Positions 34,163 to 43,050 of a stretch of 64,000 nucleotides of DNA are shown in pieces. Each line of letters opens with the position of its first letter. Position 1 is the first letter of the stretch. A program made the translations under genes and the position numbers. Location of the stretch: contig NZ_JAAUVI010000001.1 of assembly GCF_021352225.1 (NCBI RefSeq), positions 434,001 through 498,000 on the forward strand, written 5' to 3'. The notes under the pieces are model-generated. The model searched no databases. It was not told where the DNA came from and saw nothing but the letters and a program-made list of their open reading frames with translations. Source of the stretch: Methylobacterium sp. C25. Its GTDB lineage: Bacteria > Pseudomonadota > Alphaproteobacteria > Rhizobiales > Beijerinckiaceae.

Positions 34163-36403
34163 CTACCGGCTCCTCGCCTCAATATTGCCAGGCGCCCCGC
34201 GCCAACCCGTTTCGACCGCGAAATCCGCGCCCTTCACCGCATCGGAATCCTCGCCGACGAAGACGCGATAGTTGCCGGCCTCCACCACCAAGGTGCCGTC
34301 CGCCTCGTGGAAGCCGAGGTCGCGAGACGGGATCCGGAAGCGCGCGATTCCCGTTTCGCCCGGTGCCAGGCTCAAGGGCACGGCACCCTTCAGCAGGCGC
34401 AGGGGGCGGCTGCGGCTGGCCACCGGTTGGCTGAGATAGAGCTGGGCGACCGTGCGGCCGGGCCGCGTGCCCGTATTCGTGACGCTGGTCTTGACCTCCA
34501 GAGTCGCCTCGTGGCGATCCCCGACGCCCACCTTCGGCGTGAGCACTTCCGGATCCCCGTAGGCGAAGTGCGTGTAAGTGAGCCCATAGCCGAACGGGAA
34601 AAGCGGCGAGATGGTCTCGTCGGTATATCCGAGCGTCCAGCGTGCCCCGTCGATATGCGGTCGGCCGCCGGGGCGGCGGTCATAGGTCAGCGGCAACTGG
34701 CCAACGGTGCGCGGCCAGCTCAGCGGCATCTTGCCGGACGGCGCGACGTCGCCGAACAGCGTCTCGGCCACGGCCGGGCCGCCCTCTGTGCCGGGAATCC
34801 AGATCATCATCGCGGCCTGGGCCCGGTCGATCGCCTCGTGCAATTCGACCGGACGTCCGCCGAAGACCAGCATCACCAGCGGCTTGCCGGTGGCGGCGAC
34901 CTGCCTGATCAGATCCTGCTGCGCGCCGCGCATGCCGAGATAGGCCCGCGAGGAACCCTCGCCGGACTGGTCGCGCCCTTCGCCCACGACCGCGATGACG
35001 AGATCGGCCGCCTTGGCCGCCTCCACTGCTTTCGGGACATCGCTCGGGTCCGCACAGAGGCGGTCACAGCCCGGGGCAAAGTCGAGGGTGATGCCGGCCT
35101 TTTCGGCGCGCTCGGCGAGGCCGGTGCGGATCGAGATCACGTCGTCGACCTGGCCGTTGCCCTCGTGCGGGCCGACCTGGTCCCATTTGGACTCGGCGAA
35201 GGGGCCAACCAGCGCGATCCGCTTCACCTTGGCGGGATTGATCGGCAGCAGATCGTTCTGGTTCTTGAGCAACACGAAGCTCGCTTGCGCGGCTTCGCGG
35301 GCGACCGCGCGAGTCTCGCGCGTGAGCAGCTTGCCGTCTGCCGACGCCGGGTCGAGCAGCGGCTTGTCGAACAGGCCGAGACCGAATTTCAGCCGCAACA
35401 CACGGCGCACGGACTCGTCGAGCGAGGCCTGCGTGATACGCCCTGCCCTGACTTCGTCCGGCAGGTATTTCACGAACAGCCCGCTGGTCATGTCCATGTC
35501 GACGCCCGCCGCAAAGGCTTTGCGGGTGGCGTCGGCACCGTCCTTTGCGACACCGTGTTTGATCAGGCTCGCCACCGCCTCCCAATCGGCGATCAGCACG
35601 CCTTTGAACCCCAATTCGCGCCGGAGGATCTGCGTCATAAGATGCGGATCGGCCGTGGTCGGCAGGCCGTTGAGCGCGGTGAGTGCGGTCATCACCGAGT
35701 CCGCACCGGCGCGGATGCCGGCGCGGAACGGCGGCAGGTAGGTGTCGTAGAGCTCGGTGGGCGGCACCCAGGTGACGTCGTAGTCGCGCCCGCCATTGAC
35801 GGCGCTGTAGCCGGCGAAATGCTTCAGCGTGGAGGCGACGCCGCCATCACGGAATCCCTCGACCTGTGCCGCGGTGAGTTGCCCGGTGAGCCAGGGGTCC
35901 TCGCCGAGCCCTTCGACCACGCGGCCCCAGCGCAGGTCGCGGGCGACGTCGGCCATGGGCGCGAAGGACCAGTTGACCCCGACGGCGAGGCTCTCGCGCG
36001 CCGCAGCCGCGGTGGCGCGCCGGACGAGGCCGGGATCGAAGCTCGCCGCCATGCCGATCGGCAGCGGCAGCACGGTGCGGTAGCCGTGAACGATGTCGAG
36101 GCTGACCAGGAGCGGGATGCCGAGCCGCGAGGAGCGGGCATAGGAATCGATGTTGGAGGCCAGGTGTTGGTTCGAGAAGTTGATGACCGCGCCGACCTCG
36201 CCGCGTCGAACGCTCTCAGGGTCGAAACCGGGCTCCAGCGAGACGAGGTTGAGCTGCCCCGCCTTCTCCTCGAGCGTCATCTTGCCGAGCAGCGCCTCGA
36301 CGCGCTCGTCGATCGTCTCGGCCCGCACGAGCGATGCAGCGCAGACGAGCGCCGTGGCGGCGAAAAACCGTGCGCCGATCCGAAAAGCCTTGGCCCGCAT
36401 CAT
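34163..36403 (-). CDS. bglX: Periplasmic beta-glucosidase, glycoside hydrolase family 3
   Basis: 746 aa from ATG 36403 or 745 from ATG 36400, with GGGAGG just upstream. Cleavable signal peptide (residues 3-28, ending SLVRA). GH3 N-terminal barrel with the nucleophile Asp in GFKGVLIADWEAVASL and the KHFAGYSAVNGGRDY substrate loop; GH3 C-terminal domain with the GEGRDQSGEGSSRAY acid/base region; fibronectin III-like C-terminus (SVTNTGTRPGRTVAQLYLS). It releases terminal beta-glucose from oligosaccharides in the periplasm. No transporter or regulator for sugars is adjacent. Confidence 0.94.
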   Translation of the reverse strand: MMRAKAFRIGARFFAATALVCAASLVRAETIDERVEALLGKMTLEEKAGQLNLVSLEPGFDPESVRRGEVGAVINFSNQHLASNIDSYARSSRLGIPLLVSLDIVHGYRTVLPLPIGMAASFDPGLVRRATAAAARESLAVGVNWSFAPMADVARDLRWGRVVEGLGEDPWLTGQLTAAQVEGFRDGGVASTLKHFAGYSAVNGGRDYDVTWVPPTELYDTYLPPFRAGIRAGADSVMTALTALNGLPTTADPHLMTQILRRELGFKGVLIADWEAVASLIKHGVAKDGADATRKAFAAGVDMDMTSGLFVKYLPDEVRAGRITQASLDESVRRVLRLKFGLGLFDKPLLDPASADGKLLTRETRAVAREAAQASFVLLKNQNDLLPINPAKVKRIALVGPFAESKWDQVGPHEGNGQVDDVISIRTGLAERAEKAGITLDFAPGCDRLCADPSDVPKAVEAAKAADLVIAVVGEGRDQSGEGSSRAYLGMRGAQQDLIRQVAATGKPLVMLVFGGRPVELHEAIDRAQAAMMIWIPGTEGGPAVAETLFGDVAPSGKMPLSWPRTVGQLPLTYDRRPGGRPHIDGARWTLGYTDETISPLFPFGYGLTYTHFAYGDPEVLTPKVGVGDRHEATLEVKTSVTNTGTRPGRTVAQLYLSQPVASRSRPLRLLKGAVPLSLAPGETGIARFRIPSRDLGFHEADGTLVVEAGNYRVFVGEDSDAVKGADFAVETGWRGAPGNIEARSR

Positions 36404-36507
36404 CCCCTCCCGGTCGACCGCCACGGCTCGAGGCCGTGTTTCGATCGACGCGGGAAGACAACTCGCTGATCAGGATGGCTTAATTGCGCCGAAACGGGTC
36501 GCGGGCA

Positions 36508-37896
36508 TCACGCAGCCGCCGTGCGGCGCCCGCGCAACGCCATCCAGGCGATGCCGAGGATCGCGAACCAGACCGGCGACGCCATGAGGGCCAGCCGCGT
36601 GTCGGCCTCGAAGGTGAGCAGCACGACGATGAAGGCGAAGAAGGCCAGGCACGCCCAGCACATCAGCACGCCGGCCGGCATCTTGTAGGACGAGCGTGCA
36701 TGCAGCTCGGGCCTGTTCTTCCGGTAGGCGAGATACGAGAACAGGATCATCGCCCAGACGAACATGAACAGCACGGCCGACAGCGTCGTGACGAGCGTGA
36801 AGGCCTCGCCGAGATCCGGCACGAGATAGACGAGCAGCACGCCGCCGAGCAGGCAGAAGCCGGTGAAATAGAGCCCGATCGAGGGCACCCGTTGCGCCGA
36901 CAGGCGACCGAAGGCACTCGGGGCATCGCCCTTGTCGGCGAGGCCGTAGAGCATGCGGCTCGTCGAGAAGATCCCGCTATTGGCCGACGAGGCCGCCGAG
37001 GACATCACCACGAGGTTCACGAAGGCCGCCGCCGCCGGCAGGCCGGCGAGCACGAACAGCTCGACGAAGGGGCTCTTGTCGGCACTGAGGGTCTTCCAGG
37101 GCGTCACCGCCATGATCACGGCGAGCGCGCCGAGATAGAACAGCAGAATGCGGATCGGGATTGCGTTGATGGCGCGCGGCAGCGTCTTTTCCGGATCGCG
37201 CGTCTCGGCGGCCGTGGTGCCGACGAGTTCGATCCCGACGAAGGCGAAAACCGCGATCTGGAACCCCGCGAAGAAGCCCCACAGCCCCGTCGGAAACAGC
37301 CCGTCTCGGGTGATGTTGGCGAAATCCGCCTTGGCGCCCGACGGAGCGGTGAAGCCGGTGGCGACCAGCGCGATGCCGACGAAGATCAGCGCCAGGATCG
37401 CGACGATCTTGATCATCGCGAACCAGAATTCGAGTTCGCCGAAGGCCCGCACGTTGACGAGGTTCAGCCCGAGCAGCAGCGCGACGCAGGCGAGTGCCGG
37501 AATCCAGCTCGGCATCAGCGGGAAGAAGAACTTGGCATAGGCCGCGATGGCCACGACCTCGGCGATGGCCGTGACGATCCAGCAGAACCAGTAGGTCCAG
37601 CCGACGAAGAACCCGGCCCAGGGCCCGAGCAGGTCGTCGGCGAAGTCGGTGAAGGACTTGTAGGCCAGGTTCGAGAGCAGCAGCTCGCCGAGCGCCCGCA
37701 TCACGAAGAACAGCATCACGCCGATGATCAGGTAGACCAACAAGATCGAGGGACCGGCGACCGAAATGGTCTTGCCGGAACCCATGAACAGGCCGGTGCC
37801 GATGGCACCGCCGAGCGCCATCATCTGGATGTGTCGGTTCTCGAGGCTGCGCTCGAGGCCTCGACCGGGCCCGTCAGGTCCGCCGGATCGACCCAT
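36508..37896 (-). CDS. Amino acid permease (APC family, CycA/GabP-like)
   Basis: 462 aa from ATG 37896; an ATG at 37974 adds 26 non-conserved residues. The signature LENRHIQMMALGGAIGTGLFMGSG at the start of helix 1 identifies the amino acid transporter subfamily with CycA, GabP and AroP. About 12 membrane helices. Conserved FGELEFWFAMIKI and AFVGIELVGTTAAE segments are intact. Substrate (Ala/Ser/Gly, GABA, aromatic) cannot be fixed by eye. Confidence 0.92.
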   Translation of the reverse strand: MGRSGGPDGPGRGLERSLENRHIQMMALGGAIGTGLFMGSGKTISVAGPSILLVYLIIGVMLFFVMRALGELLLSNLAYKSFTDFADDLLGPWAGFFVGWTYWFCWIVTAIAEVVAIAAYAKFFFPLMPSWIPALACVALLLGLNLVNVRAFGELEFWFAMIKIVAILALIFVGIALVATGFTAPSGAKADFANITRDGLFPTGLWGFFAGFQIAVFAFVGIELVGTTAAETRDPEKTLPRAINAIPIRILLFYLGALAVIMAVTPWKTLSADKSPFVELFVLAGLPAAAAFVNLVVMSSAASSANSGIFSTSRMLYGLADKGDAPSAFGRLSAQRVPSIGLYFTGFCLLGGVLLVYLVPDLGEAFTLVTTLSAVLFMFVWAMILFSYLAYRKNRPELHARSSYKMPAGVLMCWACLAFFAFIVVLLTFEADTRLALMASPVWFAILGIAWMALRGRRTAAA

Positions 37897-38017
37897 ACCC
37901 GCCACCGCTGCACCCCCGTCCAAGCTTGGCCCTGAAACACCTTGTAGACGACGAAGCCTCGCTGCAGGAAGCACGTTGCCCGTGCATCCGGCCTAAATCT
38001 TGGGACGGTCGTCGTTT

Positions 38018-39181
38018 TCAGGCGGCAAGCCGGTGCAGCGAAGGCTCGGCGACGACGACGCGGCCGCGCCCAGCCCTTTTCGCGGCGTAGAGCGCGGCGT
38101 CGGCGCGGCGCATGAGGTCGTCGAACTCCGCGATCTCGCCGGGATTCGCCACGGCGACGCCGACGCTCACCCCGATGCGCAGCCGCGGATAGGCGGCCAC
38201 CGAAACCGCTGCCACGGCATTGCGGACGCGCTCGGCGATGCGCGCGGCTTCGCCGGCGTCGCGGCCGGACAAGGTGCAGGCGAATTCCTCGCCGCCGAGT
38301 CGGCCGAGCACCGCGCCGGGCGGAAGGATGGCCGCCGCGACATGGGAGAAGGCAACGAGCACGCCGTCGCCGACCGTGTGCCCGTAAGTGTCGTTGACCG
38401 CCTTGAAGTGATCGAGATCGAACAGGAGCAGAGTGACAGGCTGGCCGCTCGCGAGAAGGCGCTCGGTTCTACCGACGAAGGCGCGCCGGTTGGCGAGCCC
38501 GGTGAGCGAATCCGTCTCCGCGGCGAGCCGCTGCTGCCGCTCGGCGCGCTCCTTGGTCATCGCGATCAGGACGAAGGCGATCGCCACCGTGAACAGGACG
38601 CCGGCGAAACAGAGGATGGCGATCCAGGGCGATTCCGGGATGCGGGCTGCCGGAATCGACGGAACGAACACCGCGAGCGGCACGCGGATCCAGTACAGGC
38701 CCGCATAGAGCGACATCAGGATGATGGCGGACCAGCGGGAGGCCAACGGCTCGTCGCGCCCGCGCAGGATCTCTCGAGCGCTCAACGCACAGAACAGTCC
38801 CGCGATCGAAGAGGCGAGCACGATGCGCGTGGGCAGCGACGCGTAGAAGGCGGGCACCAGGCAGGCGAGAACCCAGAGCAGGCCGCCGGACACGGCGAGC
38901 CGGTAGGACGGCGGCCGGCCTTCGAAGGCGCGCACGCCGCTCCAGATCAAGCCGTAAGCTGCGAGCATCAGCGCGTTGGCGGCGCCGATGGAGAGGCTGT
39001 TCGGGATGGCCCCGCGCAGGCACAGCAGCGCGGAGGCGGCCGCACCGACGATGTGGGCGATCCCCCAGATCGCAAGCGCGCGCGACTTTCGGTCCTGGCT
39101 CCAGGACAGCAAGAAGAGCACGCCGACCATGAAGGTGACGACGACCGTCATCAGAAACAGGGTCGGCGTGTCCAGACGCAT
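38018..39181 (-). CDS. Membrane diguanylate cyclase (GGDEF)
   Basis: 387 aa. Six or seven hydrophobic helices fill residues 1-190 as an N-terminal sensor module of MHYT/MASE-like layout, class not recognised. The GGDEF domain (220-385) has DSLTGLANRRAF, DLDHFKAVNDTYGH and the active-site signature LGRLGGEEFACTL, the active GGEEF form. Synthesises c-di-GMP at the inner membrane. An RxxD inhibitory site is not evident. The counterpart HD-GYP protein is encoded 29 kb to the left. Confidence 0.92.
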   Translation of the reverse strand: MRLDTPTLFLMTVVVTFMVGVLFLLSWSQDRKSRALAIWGIAHIVGAAASALLCLRGAIPNSLSIGAANALMLAAYGLIWSGVRAFEGRPPSYRLAVSGGLLWVLACLVPAFYASLPTRIVLASSIAGLFCALSAREILRGRDEPLASRWSAIILMSLYAGLYWIRVPLAVFVPSIPAARIPESPWIAILCFAGVLFTVAIAFVLIAMTKERAERQQRLAAETDSLTGLANRRAFVGRTERLLASGQPVTLLLFDLDHFKAVNDTYGHTVGDGVLVAFSHVAAAILPPGAVLGRLGGEEFACTLSGRDAGEAARIAERVRNAVAAVSVAAYPRLRIGVSVGVAVANPGEIAEFDDLMRRADAALYAAKRAGRGRVVVAEPSLHRLAA

Positions 39182-39493
39182 CCGTCGCGGTCTATCCCTC
39201 GATTGCCGTCACCGGGCCGGCACGATCACGAGATTGTTGACCATCAACCGCCAAGATTGCGTTTACGCAACGTGAGGTCATCTCGCCGCACTCGCGCCCG
39301 CCGAACGACGGCGCCGAGGTTGCGAGACGCAGGAGTGACGTCGCTGTCGAGCGCCGACATTCTCTTAGCGCCGGCAGGGGCCGAAGTGGCGCAGTCATGC
39401 TCGATGACAGACTCCGCAAATCCGTACGATCGGTCGAATTTGCGACACAAGGTCGGTTTGTCTCGGGCGGCCGGCTCGGTCTATCTTGGCCGT
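39182..39493. other. Divergent spacer between GGDEF and outer-membrane protein genes
   Basis: No supported gene. The stretch should contain both divergent promoters. No strong inverted repeat or recognisable box was found. Confidence 0.35.
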
Positions 39494-40123
39494 ATGAGCC
39501 TGCTTCGCCATCCCCGCCGCGTGACCTGCTGGGCCGCCTGCCTCGCGGCCGGCTTTTGCGCAGGCTGGGCCAACCCTGCGGCGGCACAAGGCTACTCGCC
39601 CTATATCGGCTTCGGAGCGCTGCCCTCCTTCGCCTGGCCGCAGCCGGTTGCGGTCGACGACAGCCGCTGGGCCGGCTCCTACGCGGCGATGTCGGCGGGC
39701 TACCAGGTGTCGTCCTCGAAGCATTTCGGCAGCTATTCCGGCCCGACCGTCGGGTTCGAGGGCGGCCGGATGTGGCAGGAGGGTCGTTTCGTCTACGGCA
39801 TCGTCGGCGGCTTCGATTACCTCTCGGCGGTCGGCGGAAGCCTGAATCCGGGCTTCGGGCGCCTCGCCTATTCGCGCGATTTCGCCGGCGCACTTCAGAT
39901 GAAGTTCGGCGCGCTCGTGACGCCCGACGTGCTGGTCTACACCAAGGTGGGCGCCCTGGCCGTGCACGAGCAATGGCGCGTGGGGGCAACCTCGGTGTCG
40001 CAGCCCTTCACGCGCGACGACATCGCGATCCGGCCGGACGCGCGCGTCGGCGTCGAATGGGCCGTCACCGATCGCCTGTCGCTGGCGGTCGAAGCGGGCG
40101 TGACCGGAAGCGGGATCCGCTAA
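39494..40123 (+). CDS. Outer membrane beta-barrel protein (porin-like, OmpA-barrel size)
   Basis: 209 aa from ATG 39494. Signal peptide (residues 1-32, ending PAAAQG) and then alternating short beta-strands with aromatic girdles: YAAMSAGYQVSS, GPTVGFEGGRMW, FVYGIVGGFDYLSA, VYTKVGALAVHEQW, DARVGVEWAVTDRLSLAVEAG. This fits the 8-strand opacity/OmpA-like family common in Hyphomicrobiales. No OmpA peptidoglycan domain. The long upstream in-frame opening is not coding. Confidence 0.78.
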   Translation: MSLLRHPRRVTCWAACLAAGFCAGWANPAAAQGYSPYIGFGALPSFAWPQPVAVDDSRWAGSYAAMSAGYQVSSSKHFGSYSGPTVGFEGGRMWQEGRFVYGIVGGFDYLSAVGGSLNPGFGRLAYSRDFAGALQMKFGALVTPDVLVYTKVGALAVHEQWRVGATSVSQPFTRDDIAIRPDARVGVEWAVTDRLSLAVEAGVTGSGIR

Positions 40124-40182
40124 GCGCGCCGCAGGCCGCTGCGGCTGGAGCACGTCCCACTCAGCCGCCCCTCCGACGGCTC

Positions 40183-40857
40183 CTAATGCGGCTGGTGCCC
40201 TGCCAGGGCAGCCCGATCGATGATCGCCACCTGCCCGCGCTTCAGCTCGACCAGGCCCTTGTCGGCCCACTCGCCCAGAACACGGCTGACCACCTCGCGC
40301 ACGCTGCCGAGGTCGGCGGCGAGTTGCTGGTGCGTCTTGGCGACGATGCCGGCGGGATTGGCCTCGACCAGCAGCCGGCGCGCCAAGCGCTGCTCCAAGG
40401 GAGCAAAGGCCACCTCCTCAATCAGCGTCAGCAGGTTGGCCAGCAGCCTGGTGTAATCGTCCAGCACGAAGCGGCGAAAATCCTCGCTCCCGGCCATGAG
40501 CTGCCGGAAGGTGCTGACGGGAAAGGCAGCCAGTTCGGTCCTCTCCTCGGCAATGCTCTCGGCCGGGAAGGTGCCGCCCGTCAGCAGGCACTGCGTGGTC
40601 AGCACGCAGGTGCCGCCGCCCGTGACCTTGTAGATCAGCATCTCGCGGCCGGCCTCCGACAGGCGAAACACGCGCGTACGCCCCTCGATACACATCAGGT
40701 AATTGGCGCACTCGCCCTCCAGCTCGTAGGCCGTGGCGCCAGCCTCCAGCACCGGAAAATGGACGGTGCCGCGGGCGATCTGGAGTTGCGACGCATCGAG
40801 CGCCTGGACGATGGGAAAGCGCTCGATCCAGCGCTCGATCCGGTGGTTGTCGGGCAT
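40183..40857 (-). CDS. Crp/Fnr family transcriptional regulator
   Basis: 224 aa. Cyclic-nucleotide-binding-like beta-barrel (about residues 20-115), dimer helix, and C-terminal Crp-type winged helix (THQQLAADLGSVREVVSRVLGEWADKGLVELKRGQVAI). Two cysteines (ECANYLMCIEG) lie in the barrel, but the N-terminal Fe-S cysteine set of Fnr is absent and the cAMP phosphate-binding motif is not conserved. It is divergent from the pentapeptide gene; the spacer holds a CRP-type palindrome. Confidence 0.9.
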   Translation of the reverse strand: MPDNHRIERWIERFPIVQALDASQLQIARGTVHFPVLEAGATAYELEGECANYLMCIEGRTRVFRLSEAGREMLIYKVTGGGTCVLTTQCLLTGGTFPAESIAEERTELAAFPVSTFRQLMAGSEDFRRFVLDDYTRLLANLLTLIEEVAFAPLEQRLARRLLVEANPAGIVAKTHQQLAADLGSVREVVSRVLGEWADKGLVELKRGQVAIIDRAALAGHQPH

Positions 40858-40933
40858 CTGGCGTCACCTCGCACCGGCCCGCTGCGTGGTCCGCCCGGCC
40901 GATCCTGCGTTTTTCCCCCGCTGGACAGGGGTT

Positions 40934-40951
40934 CGGTGACCTGGGTCACCG
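40934..40951. promoter_or_regulatory. Crp/Fnr-type operator (18 bp palindrome)
   Basis: CGGTGACCTGGGTCACCG is a perfect palindrome with a GTGA-N6-TCAC core, the consensus layout of Crp-family sites. It lies between the divergent Crp/Fnr regulator and the pentapeptide-repeat gene, 76 bp from the regulator's start and 93 bp from the other start. Most likely bound by the adjacent regulator. Confidence 0.65.
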
Positions 40952-41044
40952 ATCCGTCCGGCGATCTCTCTTAGCATTCCCTCAGACCAAAACACGATGA
41001 AGGCCGCGGGCAATGATCCCCGGCCTTTCGACAGGAGAGAAATG

Positions 41045-41845
41045 ATGCGTGCCGCCGCCCTCAGTCTCATGCTCGTCACGCTGGCCGCGCGTCCCGCCTC
41101 CGCCGAACAGGATCTGCTGCTCGGGGCGGACATGACCGCCCCAGCCATGACCCAGGCCGAGATGAGCCGCGCCGACATTCAGGGCATGATCGCCAAGGCG
41201 AACGGCCAACCCCTTGATCTCCATGACAAGGCGCTGTCCGGTCTCGACCTCTCCGGGCTGAACCTCCGGGGTGCGAACCTCCGCACCGCGCGTCTCAACA
41301 AGACCAATCTGCGTGGCGCCGATCTCAGCGGGGCGAACCTGGAACAGGCTTGGCTCCTGAAGGCCGACCTGTCCGGTGCGCGACTGCAGGACGCCAAGAT
41401 GTTCGGCATCACCGCACGCGACGCCAATTTCAGCGGAGCGGACCTCAGCCGTGCCATGCCCATCGGCGACTTCAAGGGTGCCAACATGAGCGGGGCGACC
41501 CTCTTCGACCTCAAGGGTGGCGCAGATCTCAAGAACCAGTCGATGGGCCTGATGCGGACGGTGTTCACCTCGGTGAACCTGTCGGGCGCCAAGCTGAAGG
41601 GGGCCAATCTCGGCCGGTCCCGTCTGGAATACGCCAACCTCACGGACGCCGACCTCACCGACGTCGTGCTGATGGGATCCGACCTATCGGGCGCCAACCT
41701 GACCGGCGCCACCATCGCCGGGGCCGACTTCAAGAACGTCGACGTGAGCGGCGCGAGGCTCCTGGACCTCAAGGGTCAGGACAGCGCCAAGGACTGGGCG
41801 GCGCGGGTCAATGCGGATCGCGCCGTCACCGTGAAAAACGACTGA
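41045..41845 (+). CDS. Exported pentapeptide-repeat protein
   Basis: 266 aa from ATG 41045, with AGGAG at 7 nt; ATG 41042 is only 4 nt away. A signal peptide ends ARPASA. Residues about 55-250 are pentapeptide repeats of A(D/N)LxX form (DLSGLNLRGANL, GADLSGANLEQA, GANLTGATIAGADF), forming a right-handed quadrilateral beta-helix. Such proteins can mimic DNA or act as scaffolds; periplasmic export here argues against a gyrase-shielding role like Qnr. Probably controlled by the divergent Crp/Fnr protein. Confidence 0.88.
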   Translation: MRAAALSLMLVTLAARPASAEQDLLLGADMTAPAMTQAEMSRADIQGMIAKANGQPLDLHDKALSGLDLSGLNLRGANLRTARLNKTNLRGADLSGANLEQAWLLKADLSGARLQDAKMFGITARDANFSGADLSRAMPIGDFKGANMSGATLFDLKGGADLKNQSMGLMRTVFTSVNLSGAKLKGANLGRSRLEYANLTDADLTDVVLMGSDLSGANLTGATIAGADFKNVDVSGARLLDLKGQDSAKDWAARVNADRAVTVKND

Positions 41846-41850
41846 GTGCG

Positions 41851-42639
41851 CTACGGCTGCCTCGCAGATTTCGGCTCCCCAGCCCGGCGGATCAGACAAG
41901 TGGCGACGGCGTAGGTGACGCTCGCGCCCTGCGCGTCGAAAGCGCGCAGAGCCCGCCGGAGCTGCCCGGCGGAGCGGGGCGCTGCGAGCTCGGCGGGCGT
42001 GTCGGCACCGATCGCCCGAAGCGCGCGCAGGAAGGCGGCACCATCCGCGTGGGTCTCCCGAACGTCCTCGAGCCGGATCTCGGTGCGGCAGTTCTCGAAG
42101 CGCATCGACCGAAGGGTCTCGATCGTCGGATAGGCCGGGGTCGCCGAGACCCGTCCCGCCTTGTCCTGCGCCGCGTCCCACTCGCGAAACGTTCCGGCGG
42201 CAAGCGTGGTGACGGCGAGGAGGCCGCCGGGACGCAACAGAGCGGCGAGCCCAGCCAAGGCGCCCGGCAGATGCGCAAACCATTGCGCCGCAAGGCTCGA
42301 CGCAATGAGGTCGAACCCGGCTGTCGCCGCGGGACGCTCGGCATCCATGACGGCGAAGTGGAGATCGGGGACTTCCCCGATCCGGGTCCGGCAACGCGCG
42401 ATCATCGCCGCGGCGATATCGCTGGCGAGCATCGGCCCGACCGAGACCCGGCTCCGCAAGGCCTGCGTCAGGAAGCCGGTGCCGCAGCCGATCTCCAGGA
42501 CATGCGGCGATGGCGCCAGCGGCTCGGCGGCAATCGCCACGGCGAGGCCGTCGGCCACCATCGCCTGAATCCGGGCGGCACCGTCATACTCGTCCGCGCG
42601 ATCGAAGGCCCGCGCGACAGCCTGTTTCCACGCGGTCAT
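41851..42639 (-). CDS. SAM-dependent methyltransferase, BioC-like
   Basis: 262 aa from ATG 42639. Rossmann-type class I fold with motif I VLEIGCGTGFLTQAL, motif post-I LASDIAAAMI, and RPAATAGFDLIASSLAAQWF. The N-terminal VARAFDRADEYDGAARIQ resembles the BioC opening (FxRAAxxYDxxAxxQ). BioC methylates malonyl-ACP to start biotin synthesis. No other bio gene is adjacent, so BioC identity is likely but not proved. Convergent with the pentapeptide gene. Confidence 0.8.
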   Translation of the reverse strand: MTAWKQAVARAFDRADEYDGAARIQAMVADGLAVAIAAEPLAPSPHVLEIGCGTGFLTQALRSRVSVGPMLASDIAAAMIARCRTRIGEVPDLHFAVMDAERPAATAGFDLIASSLAAQWFAHLPGALAGLAALLRPGGLLAVTTLAAGTFREWDAAQDKAGRVSATPAYPTIETLRSMRFENCRTEIRLEDVRETHADGAAFLRALRAIGADTPAELAAPRSAGQLRRALRAFDAQGASVTYAVATCLIRRAGEPKSARQP

Positions 42640-43050
42640 TCTTGTTCGAGATGCGATCGTCCAGCGGCTCGCGACCGCCCTACCCTGCCGGGGTCGCTCT
42701 CTCAAGCCAGCGCGATGCGGGCTTGGACCGCGACGCTCTCAATGCGCTCCGCCTCGCCTGCGCGCCGTCTGCATCCATCACGGCACGCGCGAGGCGGCCA
42801 CCAAGACAGCCAATCGCCAGACAATGCCGGCGACGCCCCCGCACATGGGCGATCGCGGGTTTTGGCAGTTTCATAGCGACGCGTGCCCTGGCGGCAACTC
42901 GACATATTGCGCACGACCTGTAATCATGATTCACCTAATCCGTGAAAAGCAATGTACGCCAGCAGATTCAATCTTTACTTGCTGCAATAGCTCAATATAT
43001 CAATCTAAACAGTGTATTTTGGATGGTTTTCCTTTGACAAGGAGATCATA
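42640..43050. other. A/T-rich spacer upstream of the esterase gene
   Basis: No credible gene. From about 42,920 the sequence becomes markedly A/T-rich compared with the chromosome around it (ctgcaatagctcaatatat and similar runs), which often marks acquired DNA and a strong promoter. An ORF on the minus strand at 42680-42934 has no coding character. Confidence 0.4.

Noticed and set aside
34145..36469. 774-codon plus-strand frame opposite bglX
   Set aside because: Antisense shadow of the GH3 gene; no domain motifs, composition dominated by Arg, Gly, Ala and Asp.
36484..37935. 483-codon plus-strand frame opposite the amino acid permease
   Set aside because: Antisense shadow; charged repetitive sequence (EHDDEGEEG type), no SD and no family.
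38000..39493. Long in-frame N-terminal extension of the outer membrane protein
   Set aside because: It is antisense to the GGDEF gene; the true start with signal peptide is ATG 39494.
42680..42934. 84-codon minus-strand frame before the esterase gene
   Set aside because: No SD, no family, and Arg/Ala-rich peptide without structure; treated as spacer.
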